This document shows positions 43,557 to 52,365 of a DNA stretch of 64,000 nucleotides, in pieces. Both the position numbers and the translations under genes were made by a program. Every line of letters starts with the position of its first letter. Within the stretch, counting starts at the first letter, position 1. The notes beneath the pieces are model-generated. The model made no database searches, was not told where the DNA came from, and was given only the letters and a program-made list of their open reading frames with translations. This stretch comes from Ramlibacter montanisoli (GTDB lineage Bacteria; Pseudomonadota; Gammaproteobacteria; Burkholderiales; Burkholderiaceae_C), in NCBI RefSeq assembly GCF_013087525.1, contig NZ_JABFCS010000002.1:124001-188000 (forward strand), written 5' to 3'.

Positions 43557-45047
43557 ATGAAGCTGGTCATCGCCCAGATGAAGCACGAGACCAACACCTT
43601 CTCGCCGGTGCCCACGCCGCTGAAGCGCTTCGCGGTCGCGGGCGATGCGCCGCCGCGCGGCGAGGCTGCCGTCGCGGCCTATCGCGGCACCGGCTCGGCG
43701 ATCGCCGCGTTCATCGAGCTCGCCGAAGCCGCCGGCGCGGAGTACGTGGTGCCCGTGGCCGGCGCTGCCTGGCCGAGCGGCCCGGTCGAGGATGCGGCCT
43801 TCGAGCACATCGCGTGCCTGATCTGCGAGGCGGTCGCCGCCGGGTGCGACGCGGTCCTGCTGGACCTGCACGGCGCCATGGTGACGCAGACGCACGAGGA
43901 CGGCGAAGGCGAACTGCTGCGCCGCATCCGCGCGGTGGCGCCCCGGGTGCCGATCGGCGTCGCGCTGGACATGCACACCAACCTGTACGACGCCATGGGC
44001 GACAACAGCACGGTGATCGCCGGCTACCAGACCTACCCGCACGTGGACATGCACGGCACCGGCCTGCGCGCGGGACGCGCGGTGCTCGCCAGGCTCGCGG
44101 GGCGCGCACGGCCCACCATGGCCTGGGCGCGCGCCGACATGCTGCCGCACGTGATGCGCCAGGGCAGCGACGACGAACCGAACCGGACGCTGCAGGCCCG
44201 CTGCCGCGAAATGGAGGCGCAGGGCGCGCTGTGCGCCAGCGTCTTCGTCGGTTTTCCCAACGCGGACATCCGCGATGCGGGCCTGTCGGCCGTCGTCGTC
44301 ACCGACAACGACCCGGCGCTCGCGCGCCGCTGGACCGACGAGCTCATCACCCTGGCGTGGCAGCGGCGCGCCGAGTTCGTCTACAAGATCGAGCCGCTGG
44401 CCGAGTCCATGGCACGGGCCCAGGCGCTCGCCGCCGCGAAGCCGCCCGGCAGCGGCCCGGTCGTCCTGCTGGATCACAGCGACAACTGCGCGTCCGGCGG
44501 CACCATGGACACCATGTCGGTGCTGGGCGCGATGCTCGATGCCGGGCTCACGGATGCGGCCGCCTTCGCGATCTACGACCCGGCGGCGGTGCAGCAGATG
44601 ATGGCCGCCGGCATCGGCGCGACGATCACGCTGCCGCTGGGCGGCAAGCTGGACATGCCCGGCATCGGCCTGAAGGGCACGCCGCGCGTGGTGACCGGAC
44701 GCGTGCGGCGCCTGTCCGACGGGCAGTACCGCAACCGCGGCCCGATGGCCACCGGCGAGATGGGCAGCATGGGCCCGTGCGGCGTGCTCGAGGTCGGCGG
44801 CATCCAGGTGGTGGTGATCAGCGACCACGTGGAGCCGCACGACATCGCGCCCTTCACCGCGGTGGGCATCGCGCCGGAGACGCTGCGGTTCCTGATGCTC
44901 AAGAGCCGGATCCACTGGCGCGCGGGGCTGCGCTCGCTGGCGCATGCCGTGGTGGAATGCGCGGGCACGGGCGTGTGCACGTCGGATTACGGGAAACTGG
45001 AGTTCCGCAAGGTGCGGCGGCCGATCTATCCGCTCGACGATCTCTGA
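43557..45047 (+). CDS. M81-family (MlrC/microcystinase-like) metallopeptidase
   Basis: This 496-residue zinc hydrolase resembles MlrC. Metal-ligand motifs are AQMKHETNTFSPVP at the N-terminus, LLDLHGAMVTQTHEDGEGEL, ALDMHTNLYDAMGDN, TYPHVDMHGTGLRAGRAVL and DHSDNCASGGTMDTMS. The C-terminal domain has GQYRNRGPMATGEMGSMGP. M81 members are common in proteobacteria that never meet microcystin; they probably cleave small amides or peptides. It is 37 bp after the Bug receptor. A paralogue lies at 54705. Confidence 0.85.
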   Translation: MKLVIAQMKHETNTFSPVPTPLKRFAVAGDAPPRGEAAVAAYRGTGSAIAAFIELAEAAGAEYVVPVAGAAWPSGPVEDAAFEHIACLICEAVAAGCDAVLLDLHGAMVTQTHEDGEGELLRRIRAVAPRVPIGVALDMHTNLYDAMGDNSTVIAGYQTYPHVDMHGTGLRAGRAVLARLAGRARPTMAWARADMLPHVMRQGSDDEPNRTLQARCREMEAQGALCASVFVGFPNADIRDAGLSAVVVTDNDPALARRWTDELITLAWQRRAEFVYKIEPLAESMARAQALAAAKPPGSGPVVLLDHSDNCASGGTMDTMSVLGAMLDAGLTDAAAFAIYDPAAVQQMMAAGIGATITLPLGGKLDMPGIGLKGTPRVVTGRVRRLSDGQYRNRGPMATGEMGSMGPCGVLEVGGIQVVVISDHVEPHDIAPFTAVGIAPETLRFLMLKSRIHWRAGLRSLAHAVVECAGTGVCTSDYGKLEFRKVRRPIYPLDDL

Positions 45048-45081
45048 ACGGACGATCGATCAAGATGTGGACGCTTGCCGG

Positions 45082-45888
45082 TCAGGTGAACGAGACCTGT
45101 ACGTTTCCGAGCCCGGAGAACTCCATCGTCGCCTCATCGCCGGCCTGGAGCCAGAGGGTCTTGACCAGGCTGCCGGTCATCACGATCTCGCCTGCACGCA
45201 ACCCGGCGCCTTGACTCGCCAGGTGGTTGGCCAGCCAGGCCAATGCATTGTGCGGATGGCCGAGGACATCGGCGCCCGTGCCTCGGCCCGTCTCCCGGCC
45301 ATTGACCAGGGCCCGGCCTTCCACGTCGACCAGGTCCGCGACCGCGGCGCGCGCGACCGGTTCCCCGAGAACGATGCCTGCGGCGAAGAAGTCGTCGGCG
45401 ATCAGCGTCGGCGCGCCCAGCGTTTCCCACTTCGCATAGCGGTCGTCCACGATTTCGATCGCCGGCAGGTAGCACTCGATGCTGTCCGCCACGGAATCCC
45501 TGGTGAAGGGGGCGCCTTCCGGACCGAGATCCTTGCCCAGGCGGACCGCGATCTCGCACTCGACACCGACGCGAACGAAACCCGCCGCATCCAGCACGAC
45601 CCCGCTTCGATGCACTCCGCGTGCATGGACGCCGCCTGCGCACGGATGCGGAATGGCAAGGTACTTCTGCATGACATCGCTGGTGCAGCCGATCTTGTAG
45701 CCGACCGGCGGACCCAGTTCCTTCGCCAGGAGCCGATGGACTTCCGACTGGACCCGGTAGCCGTCCGCGATGCTCCTCGGCATGAGGCCCTCCGGCAGGG
45801 CAGGTAGCGGCGTCAGGCTGGTTCGCGCTGCCGCGATGGCCTGCGCAGCCTGCCGCAACAGGCCTGGAGCGAGATGCTGGTCCGTCAT
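45082..45888 (-). CDS. 2-keto-4-pentenoate hydratase / 2-oxo-3-hexenedioate decarboxylase family
   Basis: This 268-residue enzyme of the fumarylacetoacetase-like fold acts in meta-cleavage pathways. It shows SIADGYRVQSEVHRLLAKEL, PPVGYKIGCTSDVMQKYLAI, VRVGVECEIAVRLGKDLGPE, YLPAIEIVDDRYAKWETLG and a C-terminal GSLVKTLWLQAGDEATMEFS. MhpD-type hydratase and DmpH-type decarboxylase cannot be separated by eye. The start at MTDQHLAPG (45888) leaves a 99-bp divergent region shared with the amino-acid ABC operon. Confidence 0.82.
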   Translation of the reverse strand: MTDQHLAPGLLRQAAQAIAAARTSLTPLPALPEGLMPRSIADGYRVQSEVHRLLAKELGPPVGYKIGCTSDVMQKYLAIPHPCAGGVHARGVHRSGVVLDAAGFVRVGVECEIAVRLGKDLGPEGAPFTRDSVADSIECYLPAIEIVDDRYAKWETLGAPTLIADDFFAAGIVLGEPVARAAVADLVDVEGRALVNGRETGRGTGADVLGHPHNALAWLANHLASQGAGLRAGEIVMTGSLVKTLWLQAGDEATMEFSGLGNVQVSFT

Positions 45889-45987
45889 AGCGTTTTCCCT
45901 AGCTTGGAGCTGGGTTATTCTGCACCGGGCCTTGCGCACGCAGGCGCGGCGCGACGCCGCGAGAACATCAAACCAAGGAGACAAGCC

Positions 45988-47022
45988 ATGAAGAGACTCA
46001 GCACCCGATGCCTGGCCTGGACGCTCGCGCTCGGAGGCCTCATAAGTGCATCGCCCGCATGGGCCGGCAAGACGCTGGACGGGATCAAGTCGCGCGGCCA
46101 GGTGGTCTGCGGCGTGCACACCGGCCTGGCCGGTTTCTCGGCGGCGGACTCCACCGGCAAGTGGACGGGCCTGGACGTCGACATGTGCCGGGCCGTCGCG
46201 GCCGCGGTGCTGGGCGACCCCGAGAAGGTGAAGTACGTGCCGCTCACGGCCCAGCAGCGCTTCACTGCCCTGCAGTCGGGCGAGATCGACCTGCTGTCGC
46301 GCAACACCACGCTCACCCTCACGCGGGACGCCTCGCTCGGCCTGCAGGGCACCGTGGTCACCTACTACGACGGGCAGGGCTTCATCGTCCCCAAGAAGAG
46401 CAACATCAAGAGTCCCAAGCAGCTGAAGAACCAGACGGTCTGCGTGCAGTCGGGGACCACGACCGAGAAGAACCTGACCGACTTCTCCAAGGCCAACAAC
46501 CTCAACATCAAGACGGTGGTGTTCGAGAAGGAGGAAGCGGCGACCGCCGCCTACTTCGCCGGCCGCTGCATCTCGTACACCACCGACGCTTCGGGGCTGG
46601 CCTCGATCCGCAACAAGGTGGCGACCACCCCGGCCGACCACGTCATCCTGCCGGACCTGGTGTCCAAGGAGCCGCTGGGCCCGATGGTGCGCCGCGGTGA
46701 CGACGAGTGGCTCGCGATCGTGAAGTGGGTGATCTACGGCCTCATCGAGGCCGAGGAATACGGCGTCACCCAGGCCAACGTCGACCAGCTCAAGGCCAGC
46801 AGCCAGGACCCGGTCGTCAAGCGCATGCTCGGCACCGGCGAGGACATGGGCAAGCTGCTGGGCCTGGACAAGGACTGGATGGCGCGCGCCGTCAAGGCGG
46901 TGGGCAACTACGGCGAGATCTTCGAGCGCAACGTCGGCCCGAAGTCCGCCCTGGGACTGCCGCGCGGCGTCAACAGCCAGTGGAACAAGGGCGGGCTGAT
47001 GTACGCCCTGCCGATGCGCTGA
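45988..47022 (+). CDS. aapJ: general L-amino-acid ABC binding protein
   Basis: This 344-residue periplasmic family-3 binding protein has a signal peptide (CLAWTLALGGLISASPAWA, then GK). Motifs are LDGIKSRGQVVCGVHTGLAG, TGLDVDMCRAVAAAVLGDP, LTAQQRFTALQSGEIDLLSR and ISYTTDASGLASIRNK, matching AapJ/BztA. It starts the aapJQMP operon. A Shine-Dalgarno AAGGAGACA lies before the ATG. Confidence 0.92.
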   Translation: MKRLSTRCLAWTLALGGLISASPAWAGKTLDGIKSRGQVVCGVHTGLAGFSAADSTGKWTGLDVDMCRAVAAAVLGDPEKVKYVPLTAQQRFTALQSGEIDLLSRNTTLTLTRDASLGLQGTVVTYYDGQGFIVPKKSNIKSPKQLKNQTVCVQSGTTTEKNLTDFSKANNLNIKTVVFEKEEAATAAYFAGRCISYTTDASGLASIRNKVATTPADHVILPDLVSKEPLGPMVRRGDDEWLAIVKWVIYGLIEAEEYGVTQANVDQLKASSQDPVVKRMLGTGEDMGKLLGLDKDWMARAVKAVGNYGEIFERNVGPKSALGLPRGVNSQWNKGGLMYALPMR

Positions 47023-47044
47023 GCACCCTGCCTGCAAGCGGCTG

Positions 47045-48220
47045 ATGGCGGCGAAACGCCCGCGCGCGAGGAACGCCTGGTCCTGGCGCAGCCGCGCCTT
47101 TCGCGGGCTGGTCTACCAGGTGGTGGCCGCGGCCGCCATCGCCGCGCTGGCGTGGTTCCTCTGGTCCAACACGCTGCACAACATGCGCGTGCGGGGCATC
47201 CAGAGCGGCTTCGACTTCCTGGGGCAGCAGGCCGGCTTCACGATCGGCGAAAGCCTCTTTCCCTTCGACTCCGCCGAGTCGTACCTCAAAGGCTTCGCCG
47301 TCGGCCTGAGCAACACCTTGCGGGTTGCCGTGGCCGGCATCGTGCTGGCCACGGTGATCGGCACGCTGGTCGGCGTGGGCCGCTTCTCGCGCAACCTGCT
47401 GGTGCGCTCCCTGTGCGCGGGGTACGTCGAGTGCTTCCGCAACATCCCCGTGCTGCTGCAACTGCTGGTGTGGTACCTGGTGCTCACCGAATTCCTGCCC
47501 GGCGTGGGCGAGGAATGGAAGGCGGGCCCCTTCTTCCTGAGCAAGGGCGGCCTCAACTTTCCCGTTCCGGTGTGGAGTCCCGGACAGGCCTGGAGCGTCG
47601 CGGGCCTGGGCGTGGGCCTGCTGCTGGCATGGGGCTATCGGCGCTGGGCCAGGCGGCGCTTCGAAGACACGGGCAAGCCCCGCAGCATGTTCTGGACGCC
47701 GCTCGCCATCGTGGTGCTCGCCACGCTGGTCGGGTGGACGCTCGGCGGCGCGCCCACCGCCCTGGACGTGCCGCGCAAGGGCGAGTTCGCGGTGGAGAAC
47801 GGGGGCGCGCTCACGCCGGAATTCCTGGCCTTGTGGCTGGGGCTGTCGCTGTACACCGCGGCGTTCATCGCGGAAGTGGTGCGCTCCGGCATCGCGGCCG
47901 TTCCGCAGGGGCAATCCGAAGCCGCCGCGGCCCTGGGGCTGGACCACCGCATGGAGATCCGGCTGGTGCTGGTGCCGCAGGCGCTGCGCGTGATCATCCC
48001 GCCGCTGACCAACCAGTACCTCAACCTCACCAAGAACTCGTCGCTGGCCGTCGCCATCGGCTATCCCGACGTGGTGTCCATCGCGAACACGTCCATGAAC
48101 CAGACGGGCCGGGCCGTGGAGTGCATCGCCATCATCATGGTGGTGTACCTCACGCTGTCGCTCGGCACCTCCGCGCTCATGAACTGGTACAACGCCCGCG
48201 TGGCGATCAAGGAAAGGTGA
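47045..48220 (+). CDS. aapQ: amino-acid ABC permease AapQ
   Basis: This 391-residue inner-membrane permease has the long-insert architecture of AapQ/BztB: an N-terminal helix, FDFLGQQAGFTIGESLFPF, the large loop around residues 150-260, and the permease motif GQSEAAAALGLDHRMEIRLV followed by LPQALRVIIPPLTNQYLNL. It pairs with AapM. It lies 22 bp downstream of aapJ. Confidence 0.92.
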   Translation: MAAKRPRARNAWSWRSRAFRGLVYQVVAAAAIAALAWFLWSNTLHNMRVRGIQSGFDFLGQQAGFTIGESLFPFDSAESYLKGFAVGLSNTLRVAVAGIVLATVIGTLVGVGRFSRNLLVRSLCAGYVECFRNIPVLLQLLVWYLVLTEFLPGVGEEWKAGPFFLSKGGLNFPVPVWSPGQAWSVAGLGVGLLLAWGYRRWARRRFEDTGKPRSMFWTPLAIVVLATLVGWTLGGAPTALDVPRKGEFAVENGGALTPEFLALWLGLSLYTAAFIAEVVRSGIAAVPQGQSEAAAALGLDHRMEIRLVLVPQALRVIIPPLTNQYLNLTKNSSLAVAIGYPDVVSIANTSMNQTGRAVECIAIIMVVYLTLSLGTSALMNWYNARVAIKER

Positions 48221-48230
48221 GGCGCGTGGC

Positions 48231-49336
48231 ATGAGCGCAGCGCAATTCCAGCCCATCGCCCCGCGCCCGGCGCCGCGCAGCCACGCGGGCACCATCGATT
48301 GGCTGCGGCGGCAGCTGTTCGGCGACTGGCGCACCGGGCTGGCCACCGTGCTGCTGGGAGGGCTGCTGCTGTGGGTGGTGCCGCAGGCGCTGGACTGGAC
48401 CCTGTTCAGCGCGGTGTGGCGGCCGGACCTCGCGGCGTGCCGCGCCGCGCAGGGCGAAGGCGCCTGCTGGGGGTGATCGCCGAGAAGTACCGCCTGATCC
48501 TGTTCGGCCGCTTCCCCTACGAGGAACAGTGGCGCCCCCTGGTCGCCACGCTGCTGCTCATGGGCCTGGTGGTGGCCAGTTGCATGCGCACGTTCTGGAA
48601 ACCGTGGCTCGCCGTCCTGTGGGCGCTGGTGCTGATGGCCTTCCTCGTGCTGATGTACGGCAACGTGGCGGGCATGAGCAAGGTGACCACCGACCGCTGG
48701 GGCGGCCTGCCGCTGACGATCCTGCTGTCGACGCTTTCCATCGCCCTGGCGTTCCCGCTGGCGCTGCTGGTGGCGCTCGGGCGCCGCTCCAACCTGCCGG
48801 CGATCCGCGCCCTGTGCACCCTCTACGTGGAACTGGTCCGCGGCGTGCCGCTGATCTCGGTGCTGTTCATGGCGTCGTTCATGTTCCCGCTGTTCCTGCC
48901 GCAAGGCCTGACGATCGACGTGCTGATCCGCGTGCTGGTGGGCATCACGCTCTTCGCCGCCGCCTACCTGGCCGAAGTGATCCGCGGCGGCCTGCAGGCC
49001 GTGCCCAGGGGGCAGGTGGAGGCCGCCGCCACGATCGGGCTGTCGTACTGGCAGACGCAGCGCAAGATCGTCCTGCCGCAGGCGCTGGCCATGGTGGTGC
49101 CCAGCATCATGAACAGCTTCATCTCGATCCTGAAGGACACCTCGCTGGTCAGCATCGTCAGCCTGTACGAGCTGACGGGCTCGATGGACATCGCCCTCAA
49201 CAGCGATGCCAACTGGAAGCCGTTCAAGCTCCAGGCCTACTTCTTCATCGCGCTGATCTACTTCGCCCTGTGCTTCGCGATGTCGCGCTACAGCCGCTGG
49301 GTGGAGGCGCGCCTGAACCAGAGCAAGCAGCGCTGA
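48231..49336 (+). CDS. aapM: amino-acid ABC permease AapM (frame break)
   Basis: This ~369-residue permease partner begins MSAAQFQPIAPRPAP and has an early cytoplasmic region and membrane helices. The frame stops at 48476 after GEGACWG. One extra G in the G5 run (48469-48473) restores VIAEKYRLILFGRFPYEEQW and the rest. The permease motif GQVEAAATIGLSYWQTQRKI and VLPQALAMVVPSIMNSFIS are intact. Confidence 0.88.
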
Positions 49337-49348
49337 CGCGCAAGCCCC

Positions 49349-50092
49349 ATGCCCGATCCCATCATCAGCTTCGAAAAAGTCAACAAGTGGTACGGCAACG
49401 ACTTCCACGTCCTGCGCGACATCGACCTGAGCGTGGCGCAGGGAGAGCGCATCGTGATCTGCGGACCCTCGGGCTCCGGCAAGTCCACGCTGATCCGCTG
49501 CGTGAACGCGCTGGAGGAATACCAGGAGGGGCGCCTCGTGGTGGACGGCATCGAGCTGGGCGACGACGTGAAGGCCATCGACCAGGTGCGCCGCAAGGTC
49601 GGCATGGTGTTCCAGCAGTTCAACCTCTTTCCGCACCTCACGGTCATGGAGAACCTGACGCTGTCGCCCATGTGGGTGGGCAAGCTGCCGAAGAAGCAGG
49701 CCGAGGAGAAGGCGATGCAGCAGCTCGAACGCGTGCGCATCGCCGAACAGGCGGCCAAGTACCCGCTGCAGCTGTCCGGCGGCCAGCAGCAGCGCGTGGC
49801 GATCGCGCGGGCGCTGTGCCTCACGCCCAGGATCATGCTGTTCGACGAGCCCACCTCCGCGCTCGACCCCGAGATGATCAAGGAAGTGCTCGACGTGATG
49901 ATCGAGCTGGCGGAGCAGGGCATGACCATGCTGTGCGTGACGCACGAGATGGGTTTCGCCAAGGCCGTCGCGGACTCGGTCATCTTCATGGACCAGGGCC
50001 AGATCGTCGAACGCAACAAGCCGCACGACTTCTTCAACAACCCGCAGAGCGAGCGCAGCCGGGACTTCCTGTCGAAGATCCTGGGGCACTGA
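49349..50092 (+). CDS. aapP: amino-acid ABC ATPase AapP
   Basis: This 247-residue ATPase of the polar-amino-acid uptake family shows Walker [19 protein letters not shown]-loop [17 protein letters not shown], signature [15 protein letters not shown], Walker [16 protein letters not shown] and switch [13 protein letters not shown]. It is the last gene of aapJQMP, 12 bp after aapM. A strong hairpin starts two bases after the stop. Confidence 0.95.
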   Translation: MPDPIISFEKVNKWYGNDFHVLRDIDLSVAQGERIVICGPSGSGKSTLIRCVNALEEYQEGRLVVDGIELGDDVKAIDQVRRKVGMVFQQFNLFPHLTVMENLTLSPMWVGKLPKKQAEEKAMQQLERVRIAEQAAKYPLQLSGGQQQRVAIARALCLTPRIMLFDEPTSALDPEMIKEVLDVMIELAEQGMTMLCVTHEMGFAKAVADSVIFMDQGQIVERNKPHDFFNNPQSERSRDFLSKILGH

Positions 50093-50093
50093 A

Positions 50094-50117
50094 CCTGCGG
50101 CAATGAGTTGCCGCAGG
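50094..50117. terminator. perfect hairpin between convergent genes
   Basis: CCTGCGGCAA (50094-50103) and TTGCCGCAGG (50108-50117) form a perfect 10-bp stem with the loop TGAG, between aapP and the convergent DJ-1 gene. There is no T-run on either side, so it may be a rho-assisted terminator or an mRNA 3' stabiliser. Confidence 0.6.
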
Positions 50118-50128
50118 CCGCGGCGCGC

Positions 50129-50830
50129 CTACCGCGCGGCGTGAGCCGGGGTCGCCTGCAGGACCTGCAACAGCGCCTGGGCGCCCGCCGCCGACGAGGC
50201 CGGGTTCTGGCCAGTGACCAGCAGCCCGTCGGTGACGACATGGGACTGCCAGTCGCCGCTCTTGCTGTAGAGGCCGCCTGCGGCCTTGAGCATGTCCTCC
50301 ACCAGGAACGGCACCACCTTGGTCAGGCCGACCGCCGCTTCCTCGGTGTTGGAGAAGCCCGTGACGCGCTTGCCCCTCACCAGTGGCCCGCCGTCGGGCG
50401 CCTTGACATCGCGCAGGACGCCGGGCGCATGGCACACCACCGCCACCGGCTTGCCGGCGGCCAGCGTACCTTCGATCAGGGCGGCGGAATCGCGGCTTTC
50501 GGCGAGGTCCCACAGGGGGCCGTGGCCGCCCGGGTAGAACACCGCGTCAAAGTCGTCGGCGCGCATCGACGCCAGCGTACGGGTGGAGGCCAGCGCCTGC
50601 ATCGCCGCCTTGTCGTTCCGGAAACGGCGGGTCGCGTCGGTCTGGGCATCGGGTTCGTCGCTCTTGGGATCGAGGGGAGGCTGGCCGCCCCGCGGCGAGG
50701 CGAGCGTGATGTCGGCGCCGGCATCCTGGAACACGTAGTAGGGCGCGGCCAGCTCCTCGAGCCAGAAGCCGGTCTTCTTCCCGGTGTCGCCGAGCCGGTC
50801 GTGCGACGTGAGAACCATCAGGATCTTCAT
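50129..50830 (-). CDS. DJ-1/PfpI-family protein (class I glutaminase-like)
   Basis: This 233-residue protein resembles Hsp31/YhbO-like glyoxalase III or chaperone members. It shows ILMVLTSHDRLGDTGKKTGF, LEELAAPYYVFQDAGADITL, FDAVFYPGGHGPLWDLA and the nucleophile elbow PVAVVCHAPGVLRDV with Cys near residue 131. The Glu in GFWLEELAAPYY completes the active site. It is cytoplasmic. Role: detoxification of glyoxals or stress (family knowledge). It is divergent from the kinase gene. Confidence 0.85.
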   Translation of the reverse strand: MKILMVLTSHDRLGDTGKKTGFWLEELAAPYYVFQDAGADITLASPRGGQPPLDPKSDEPDAQTDATRRFRNDKAAMQALASTRTLASMRADDFDAVFYPGGHGPLWDLAESRDSAALIEGTLAAGKPVAVVCHAPGVLRDVKAPDGGPLVRGKRVTGFSNTEEAAVGLTKVVPFLVEDMLKAAGGLYSKSGDWQSHVVTDGLLVTGQNPASSAAGAQALLQVLQATPAHAAR

Positions 50831-51138
50831 GGGGGAACCTCGCGATTCAATGGGGTTGCAGAGCCCGTGATGTCCGCACGGCTGCTGCGGCGGGGAGTCA
50901 CGGGTCGACTGCGCAGGGTAAGCGATGCGCCGCGGCTGAGTTCCTGTGGATCGTGCTGCCTCAACAGCAGCGGCCGAGTGTCTGGAACCGAGCACGGCAA
51001 TCAGCGATGTTGCCTCGTCGACGCGGTGGCGCGGCAATAGGCAGCGTTTCTTCGCGGGGTTCCGAGGAGAGCACCCAGGGCCGCTGTTAGCCGAAATCAG
51101 GCATGCCCCGCGAGCTACAGTCGGGGCATGGCGGGCCC
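50831..51138. other. intergenic region between divergent genes
   Basis: These 308 bp carry no open frame I trust. They separate the DJ-1 gene from the kinase gene. The right end has the inverted repeat described at 51102. Elsewhere I see no obvious sigma-70 boxes or RNA structure. Confidence 0.5.
51102..51130. promoter_or_regulatory. inverted repeat in front of the acid-sugar kinase
   Basis: CATGCCCC (51102-51109) and GGGGCATG (51123-51130) form a perfect 8-bp inverted repeat with a 13-bp spacer. The right arm ends 8 bp before the ATG, covering the ribosome-binding zone. It could be an operator or a translation-controlling hairpin. Confidence 0.5.
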
Positions 51139-52365
51139 ATGGACATCCTGATCATCGCCGACGACCTTTCAGGCGCGGCCGACTGCGCGGTCGCGTTCGC
51201 GCGCACCGGGCAGCGCACGGTGGTGGCGCTGCAGCCTTCGACCCCGGAAGCCGACGTCATCCTGGCCTTCGATACGGACACGCGGCGCCTGCCGGCCGCC
51301 GAGGCGGCACGGCGAACGCGCGAGGTCTACGAAGCCGCCCGGCGACGCGGCCAGAGGCTGTACAAGAAGATCGACTCCACGCTGCGCGGCAACTGGGCCG
51401 CGGAGGTGGCCGCCCTGCGGCAGCCCGCGGGCCTGGCCATCGTGGCTCCGGCGTATCCGGCCATGGGCCGCACGGTGCGCGACGCGCAGGTGCATGTCGA
51501 CGGGCGCGCCCTGGCGGACACCGAGCTGTGGAAGCTGGAACACGCGCATCGGCCAGCGGCGATCGACGCGCAGTTGCAGGAGGCGGGACTGCAGACGGCG
51601 AGGCTCGAGGCCGATGCGCTGCGCGACCGACCCGAAGAGATGTCGGCCCGCATCACGGCTGCTGCCTCCGACGAGATCGGCGCGTTGATCGTCGACGCGC
51701 AGTTCGAGCAGACCTTGCGCACGCTGGCCCAGGTCACCGCTGACAGCAAGGCGCCCTTCTTCTGGGTGGGATCCGCGGGGCTGGCGCGCGAGATCGCGGG
51801 GCTGCGTCCCGCGCGCGCCGCGCCTGAGCTCGCGCCTGCTTCCGGGCCCACGCTGGTGCTCGTCGGGAGCCTGTCGGCCGTCACGGATCGGCAGTGCCGC
51901 GTGCTGCGTGCGTCCGGGGCTTTCCAGGAACTGGTCGTGCCGCCGTCGCTGCTCCGGCAAGGCCGGTCGCATCCCGACTGGCCATCGCTGCACGCGCGCA
52001 TCGGCGAGGTGTTGGTCGCCGGCGCCGACCTGCTGCTGCGCATCGGCCGCGAGCAGGCGCTCGACCCCTCCGAAGGCGCGCTGTTCGCCACTGCGCTGGC
52101 CAGGCTGGTGGGACCGCACTTCGCCCGCGTCGGCGCGCTCATCGCCACTGGCGGCGAGACCGCGCGCGCCATGCTGGTCGAGGCGGGCATAGCCAGCGTC
52201 GAATTGCTGGCCGAACTCCAGACCGGCGTGGCCGCGGGCATGCCCTCCCGCGGCCACGCGCATCGTCCCTATATAGTCACCAAGGCGGGAGGCTTCGGCA
52301 GCGACGAGACTCTGTACGACGCTTGGACCCGCCTGCGTTCTCCCCGGTCACGGACTCCCCAATGA
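51139..52365 (+). CDS. otnK: four-carbon acid-sugar kinase (DUF1537/OtnK family)
   Basis: This 408-residue kinase phosphorylates four-carbon acid sugars such as erythronate or threonate. The N-terminal domain has IIADDLSGAADCAVAFARTG, DTDTRRLPAAEAARRTREVY and KKIDSTLRGNWAAEVAALR; the C-terminal nucleotide-binding part has GPTLVLVGSLSAVTD, ALIATGGETARAML and PYIVTKAGGFG. Its stop overlaps the pdxA2 start (ATGA), a pair characteristic of the Ltn/Dtn-type pathway. The partner dehydrogenase is not in view. The DUF1537 Asp in SADD/ADD form is present. Confidence 0.87.
   Translation: MDILIIADDLSGAADCAVAFARTGQRTVVALQPSTPEADVILAFDTDTRRLPAAEAARRTREVYEAARRRGQRLYKKIDSTLRGNWAAEVAALRQPAGLAIVAPAYPAMGRTVRDAQVHVDGRALADTELWKLEHAHRPAAIDAQLQEAGLQTARLEADALRDRPEEMSARITAAASDEIGALIVDAQFEQTLRTLAQVTADSKAPFFWVGSAGLAREIAGLRPARAAPELAPASGPTLVLVGSLSAVTDRQCRVLRASGAFQELVVPPSLLRQGRSHPDWPSLHARIGEVLVAGADLLLRIGREQALDPSEGALFATALARLVGPHFARVGALIATGGETARAMLVEAGIASVELLAELQTGVAAGMPSRGHAHRPYIVTKAGGFGSDETLYDAWTRLRSPRSRTPQ

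Noticed and set aside
46970-50089. A >1000-codon open frame on the minus strand opposite aapQMP
   Set aside because: Its translation is a His/Gln/Arg-rich shadow with no motifs, while the plus strand encodes a complete amino-acid ABC transporter. Long antisense frames are expected at ~69% G+C.
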